Source of the DNA: Roseinatronobacter bogoriensis DSM 18756 | Lineage (GTDB): Bacteria; Pseudomonadota; Alphaproteobacteria; Rhodobacterales; Rhodobacteraceae | Direction of reading: 5' to 3' | Length of the DNA: 45,156 bases | Assembly: GCF_004366635.1 (NCBI RefSeq) | Contig: NZ_SORN01000014.1 | Location: 1-45,156, forward strand | Shown here: piece by piece, positions 42,075 through 45,156 of the stretch | Layout: each line of letters starts with the position of its first letter | How positions within the stretch are numbered: the stretch's first letter is position 1 | The notes under the pieces: model-generated | The model's database searches: none | Told to the model about the DNA's origin: nothing | Seen by the model: the letters and a program-made list of their open reading frames with translations, nothing else | Program-made: the position numbers and the translations under genes

Positions 42075-44101
42075 TCCATGTATCGCGGCGTGCTGATCTT
42101 CCAGCCGCGCCGCCTTGGCGTTGTCACTTTCCCGGCTTGCGGGGCTGTCGGTTTCTCGGGTGCGGCATCCATCGCGGCAGCGGCAGTCTCGACCCCTGCC
42201 TGTTTCTCCAGCTGCCGCCACATGCGCTCGTCGAAGCGGTCGGCGCCGAGGATCCATGCCGCGGCGCGTGCATAGACGCGGGCGTCGAGCGCCTCGTTGC
42301 GCTCGCGCAGCTTCTGCCATTCCTGTCGGGCATAGCCGCGCCGGTCGCGGATCGTGACCAGCTGCTCGGCCACCAGCTGTTTCAGCCATTCGCTGTCGAC
42401 CCAGTCGGGCAGGTGGATCGTCCCTGCCGGGTTCGGCATGCCCAGCGCGATGTCTTCATCGCTGGGCCGCTCGATGCGCAGGTACCGATAGGTCTCGGCC
42501 TTGAAGGTGGCCGTGGCCACAGTCCAGAGCCGGGCCCCGCGCTTCAGCTTGCGGCCATTCACGGTGGCATCGACGTAGGTGGGCCCGGACACCGGAGTGG
42601 CCCTGTTGAAGCCTTCGAGCCCCTTCACGGGCGCAACCTGCGCGATGCCCTGCTTGCGCGCCCACGCATAGACGGCCGCCGACTCGTAGCCGGTGTCGAT
42701 GGCGAGCTTCGCAAGCGTCATGACCGCGCCATTCTCATGGACCCATGTCTGGCTGAGCAGTGCAGTCAGCTTCTCCCAGCAGGCCGGATCATCCGGCCCG
42801 CCTGGAATGACGATGTGATCGACCAGCCAGCTTTCCAGACCGCGGCCCCAGGCCCAGACATCAACCTCGATCCGGTCCTTCTGAACATCGGCGCCGGCGG
42901 TCAGGAACAGACCGCCTGCGGGGATCTGCGCCGGGAAGGCCTCACGCCGATCCGCCAGCCGCTGCCACTCCGGCGCCTCGCCGCTTTCGATCCAGGTCTC
43001 GCCCAGCAGCGTGTTGCGCGCGGCGCGCAGCATCTCGTCCGAGCCCTGCGCCGCCAGCCAGTCCCGGGCGATCTGCTCCCAGCTCTTCCAGCCGATCGGC
43101 GAATAGAGCGCCGAGAGGTGGAAGCCGATGGCTGTCGGGTCCGCGCTGATTGCAGTTGCCCGCCACTCCCCCTGTGCCAGCATCTCCGTCTTGTGGTGCT
43201 CGGCGATGGAGCGCTCGCAGCCCTCGCAATGATAGGTGGCCGTCTCGGGCTTCCCCTTCGCCCAGCGCAGCCGCTCGAACTGCAGCCATTGCCTGTGGCC
43301 GCAATGCGGGCAGGGCACGAAATAGCGCCGCTGGTCACTGGCCTCGAACTCCCGCTCGATGCGCGACAGCCCCCGGATTGTCGGCGTCGAGACCATGAAC
43401 ACCTTGCGCCTGTGCGCGAAGGTAGTGGTCCGCGCTTCGGCGAGCGTGACTGGATCGCCTTCCTCATCGGCCGAGGCGGGGTAGGCATCAACCTCATCGA
43501 GAAACACATAGCGCGCGGGCATCGACCGCAGGCCCGTCGCGCTGTTCGCCCCGGTCAGCACCAGGATGCCGCCCGGGAATTCTTTTGAGAGCATCGAGTT
43601 GCCGGCATCACGCGAGCGGGCAGGACTGACACGTTCCTTCAGGGCCGGGCTGTCCTCAATCAGCGGGTCGATCCGACCGCGCGAGGTCCGCTTGGCCATC
43701 TCGACCGTGGGCAGCACCGCCAGCATCGGCCCCGGCGCGTGGTGGATCACGAAGCCGATCCAGTTGTTCCCCGCCTCGGTCGCGCCGACCTGCGCGGCCT
43801 TCATGAAGCTGATGCGCTGTGCCGGGTGGCTGGGCGAGAGCGCATCCATGATGGCGCGCAGATAGGGCGTACGCGCAGTCCGGTACCGCCCGGGTTCGGC
43901 CGAGGCGCGCGAAGACAGCCAGCGATGCGCATCGGCCCATTCCGACACCGTCAGATCGGCATCGGGCCGCATGCCCCGCCGCCAGGCGCGCAGGATGTCC
44001 TCGGCTCCGTCGAAGCCGAGGTCCAGATCGGCGCTCAGATCCTCATGATCAACTGAGGCTGACCCGGAGGTCTGCAAGGGCGTCGAGCTGCTCTCGGACA
44101 T
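42071..44101 (-). CDS. terminase large subunit, lambda gpA family, 676 aa
   Basis: The DNA-packaging ATPase and nuclease. Walker-A-like AAQVGATE at residues 102-109 and Walker B FLDEVDAYP at about 200-208 are in place. A zinc-finger-like CPHCGHRQW with YHCEGCE follows, as usual for gpA. Nuclease domain acidic residues include DVQKDRIEVDVW and IDTGYES. Length is near gpA (641). It overlaps the end of the small subunit gene by 53 bp. Confidence 0.94.
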   Translation of the reverse strand: MSESSSTPLQTSGSASVDHEDLSADLDLGFDGAEDILRAWRRGMRPDADLTVSEWADAHRWLSSRASAEPGRYRTARTPYLRAIMDALSPSHPAQRISFMKAAQVGATEAGNNWIGFVIHHAPGPMLAVLPTVEMAKRTSRGRIDPLIEDSPALKERVSPARSRDAGNSMLSKEFPGGILVLTGANSATGLRSMPARYVFLDEVDAYPASADEEGDPVTLAEARTTTFAHRRKVFMVSTPTIRGLSRIEREFEASDQRRYFVPCPHCGHRQWLQFERLRWAKGKPETATYHCEGCERSIAEHHKTEMLAQGEWRATAISADPTAIGFHLSALYSPIGWKSWEQIARDWLAAQGSDEMLRAARNTLLGETWIESGEAPEWQRLADRREAFPAQIPAGGLFLTAGADVQKDRIEVDVWAWGRGLESWLVDHIVIPGGPDDPACWEKLTALLSQTWVHENGAVMTLAKLAIDTGYESAAVYAWARKQGIAQVAPVKGLEGFNRATPVSGPTYVDATVNGRKLKRGARLWTVATATFKAETYRYLRIERPSDEDIALGMPNPAGTIHLPDWVDSEWLKQLVAEQLVTIRDRRGYARQEWQKLRERNEALDARVYARAAAWILGADRFDERMWRQLEKQAGVETAAAAMDAAPEKPTAPQAGKVTTPRRRGWKISTPRYME

Positions 44102-44624
44102 GGGTTTCCAGCACCCTTTGCAGGATCGCAGTCTCGATTGTCACGGGCACCCCCGATGCCTTCTCCATCTCTGCGGATAATTGCGCTGCCATCAGTGCCG
44201 CCACGCGGGTGGGCCAGGTGACCCATGTGTCGCGCTCCTGGCGCGCGAGGCGAAACACCAGTGTCTCGGCGCGCGCCCGGTCGACCAGCACGCCCTTCTT
44301 CTTCTGGATCGACAGCTGCCGTTCCTGCGCCTGGTAGACCGTAAGCGCCGTGCGCGCCTTCAGATAGGAGGTGCTGTCGCCGGGACCGGAAACGCCGCTG
44401 GTGCCACCGCTAATCCCACCACCATCACCGCCGACGCCAAATCCACCCCGCGAGCGCATCTGCTGGTCCGGATCGGTCACCGCGCCCCGACGCGCATCGG
44501 ACGCCGTCGCGTTGATCGAGCCGTCCGCAAAGAGCACCAGCCGACCGGTCTTGCGCGCCTTTTGAACCGCCCCGCGCGAGAGGCCGGAATGGGCGGCATA
44601 GGCGCGCTCAGAGATACCTTCCAT
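44049..44624 (-). CDS. terminase small subunit, Nu1-like, 191 aa
   Basis: It binds the packaging site. The N-terminal helix-turn-helix, GISERAYAAHSGLSRGAVQKA with TGRLVLFADGSIN, resembles Nu1 winged helix. A Gly/Ser linker (about 65-85) and a helical oligomerisation region follow. It is the first late gene and overlaps the large subunit by 53 bp in another frame. The cos site should lie just to the right of 44624 by analogy with lambda. Confidence 0.88.
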   Translation of the reverse strand: MEGISERAYAAHSGLSRGAVQKARKTGRLVLFADGSINATASDARRGAVTDPDQQMRSRGGFGVGGDGGGISGGTSGVSGPGDSTSYLKARTALTVYQAQERQLSIQKKKGVLVDRARAETLVFRLARQERDTWVTWPTRVAALMAAQLSAEMEKASGVPVTIETAILQRVLETHVREQLDALADLRVSLS

Positions 44625-44757
44625 GGCGCTGCGATGATCCTCAAGATATTGGAATTAAACGGAAATAATCTTCTTATTCAGTTGATTACACTCCCGAATA
44701 GAGCGACTCTGTCATCAAGGAAGAAGTGCATCGCGCATAACGCAAGGAGCCAGAACC
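44625..44757. promoter_or_regulatory. divergent intergenic region, possible late promoter / cos area
   Basis: This 133-bp A/T-rich gap separates the minus-strand late operon from two small plus-strand genes. AAGGAG precedes the ATG at 44758. By position it should hold the late promoter, and possibly cos, but I cannot define the elements from sequence alone. Confidence 0.4.
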
Positions 44758-44970
44758 ATGACCATCGCCATCCCCTCCGACACGACACGCATCTTCATCG
44801 ACCGCACCCGCTTTGTGCAGGCCATGACCACTGCCACACTGCAGCGCCACCTCAATGACCAGAGCCTCAACGCCGAGGTCTTCGAGATGGCGGGCCGGGT
44901 CGGGATCGACTGCCTGACCATCGAGCTGGCGGATGTTGTTCCGGTCCTGAAACAGCACGGGCTGATCTGA
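44758..44970 (+). CDS. small phage protein, 70 aa, unknown
   Basis: Unrecognised. Start ATG 44758 has AAGGAG upstream. The product is soluble and alpha/beta, with FVQAMTTATLQRHLNDQSLN in the middle and ending KQHGLI. It is first of a plus-strand pair upstream of the terminase genes, so it is likely in the phage regulatory/early region. Similar short genes occur beside DUF6900 genes in Rhodobacteraceae phages, from memory. Confidence 0.72.
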   Translation: MTIAIPSDTTRIFIDRTRFVQAMTTATLQRHLNDQSLNAEVFEMAGRVGIDCLTIELADVVPVLKQHGLI

Positions 44971-45004
44971 GCCTGCGCGCCCCTGAACCACCCGGAGCAA
45001 AGCC

Positions 45005-45156
45005 ATGCCATGCCGCACCAAAACCGATCCTACTACCCAGCGCGATGCCGTCATCCTCGAGATCGCCCAGCGCCAGTTCCGCCTCGAGACGCTGGAAACC
45101 CGCAACCGGGATCGTCTCGATTTCCATGATGTGGCGGTCTGGGCCCTGCGCGCCGC
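45005..45156 (+). CDS. DUF6900-like protein, 5' part only (cut by window end)
   Basis: ATG 45005 follows GGAG with 7-bp spacing. The visible 50 residues include VILEIAQRQFRLETLETRNR and DFHDVAVWALRAA, the pattern of DUF6900 proteins, of unknown function. The frame is open at the window end, so the C terminus is outside. Confidence 0.75.
   Translation, partial: MPCRTKTDPTTQRDAVILEIAQRQFRLETLETRNRDRLDFHDVAVWALRA

Noticed and set aside
42137..43588. 483-codon plus-strand frame opposite the terminase
   Set aside because: Shadow of a clear gpA-type terminase.

Overview
The window looks like the chromosome of a Rhodobacterales-type alphaproteobacterium. The reasons are high-GC coding, an initiator tRNA locus used as an integration hotspot, and a phage tail block built from gene-transfer-agent (GTA) type proteins (DUF2460, DUF2163, NlpC/P60 and the TIM-barrel baseplate 'megatron'), a set typical of Rhodobacteraceae phages. 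All names are from reading the sequence; no database search was run.

Left end (1-2700): an initiator tRNA-Met (19-95) with a hairpin terminator, one unknown gene, and an IS3-family insertion sequence of the IS407 type (1152-2452) with 12-bp inverted repeats and an exact 4-bp target duplication. Its OrfA appears to carry a frameshift close to the -1 slippery site.

Defence island (2700-20563): first, a minus-strand three-gene ABC-3C type system (HNH effector, small middle component, DUF2326 SMC-like ATPase). Then come an exonuclease I homologue, a FitAB-type toxin-antitoxin pair and a long plus-strand operon joined by ATGA, TGATG and 1-10 bp overlaps. This operon holds an MmeI-like N6-adenine DNA methyltransferase, two unknown helical proteins, an SF2 helicase, a GIY-YIG nuclease, a DUF4236-TPR protein, a 52-residue protein, a McrB GTPase with an inserted EVE-like reader, and McrC. 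The likely logic, by inference, is that the methyltransferase marks self, the helicase and GIY-YIG nuclease attack unmarked DNA, and McrBC attacks DNA carrying foreign modifications. The methyltransferase specificity region and the two unknown genes beside it are visibly richer in A/T than the flanking genes, which suggests cassette exchange.

Prophage late region (20587-45156, nearly all minus strand). In transcription order it runs: small and large terminase, gpW joiner, lambda-type portal, S49 protease with a nested scaffold, gpD-like decoration protein, gpE-like capsid, head-tail connectors, tail terminator, tail tube, G/GT tail chaperones with a perfect A_AAA_AAC -1 slip site, tape measure, GTA-like distal tail, DUF2793 fibre, holin-like protein, M15 endolysin and overlapping spanins. 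Two plus-strand genes inside this block (30978-31496 and 35937-36353) look like morons. The right end carries two small plus-strand genes of the neighbouring phage module, the last cut by the window. No integrase, repressor or replication gene is visible, so the early arm must lie to the right.

The most novel-looking unit is the 7571-20563 toxin-antitoxin / methyltransferase / helicase / GIY-YIG / DUF4236-TPR / McrBC block.
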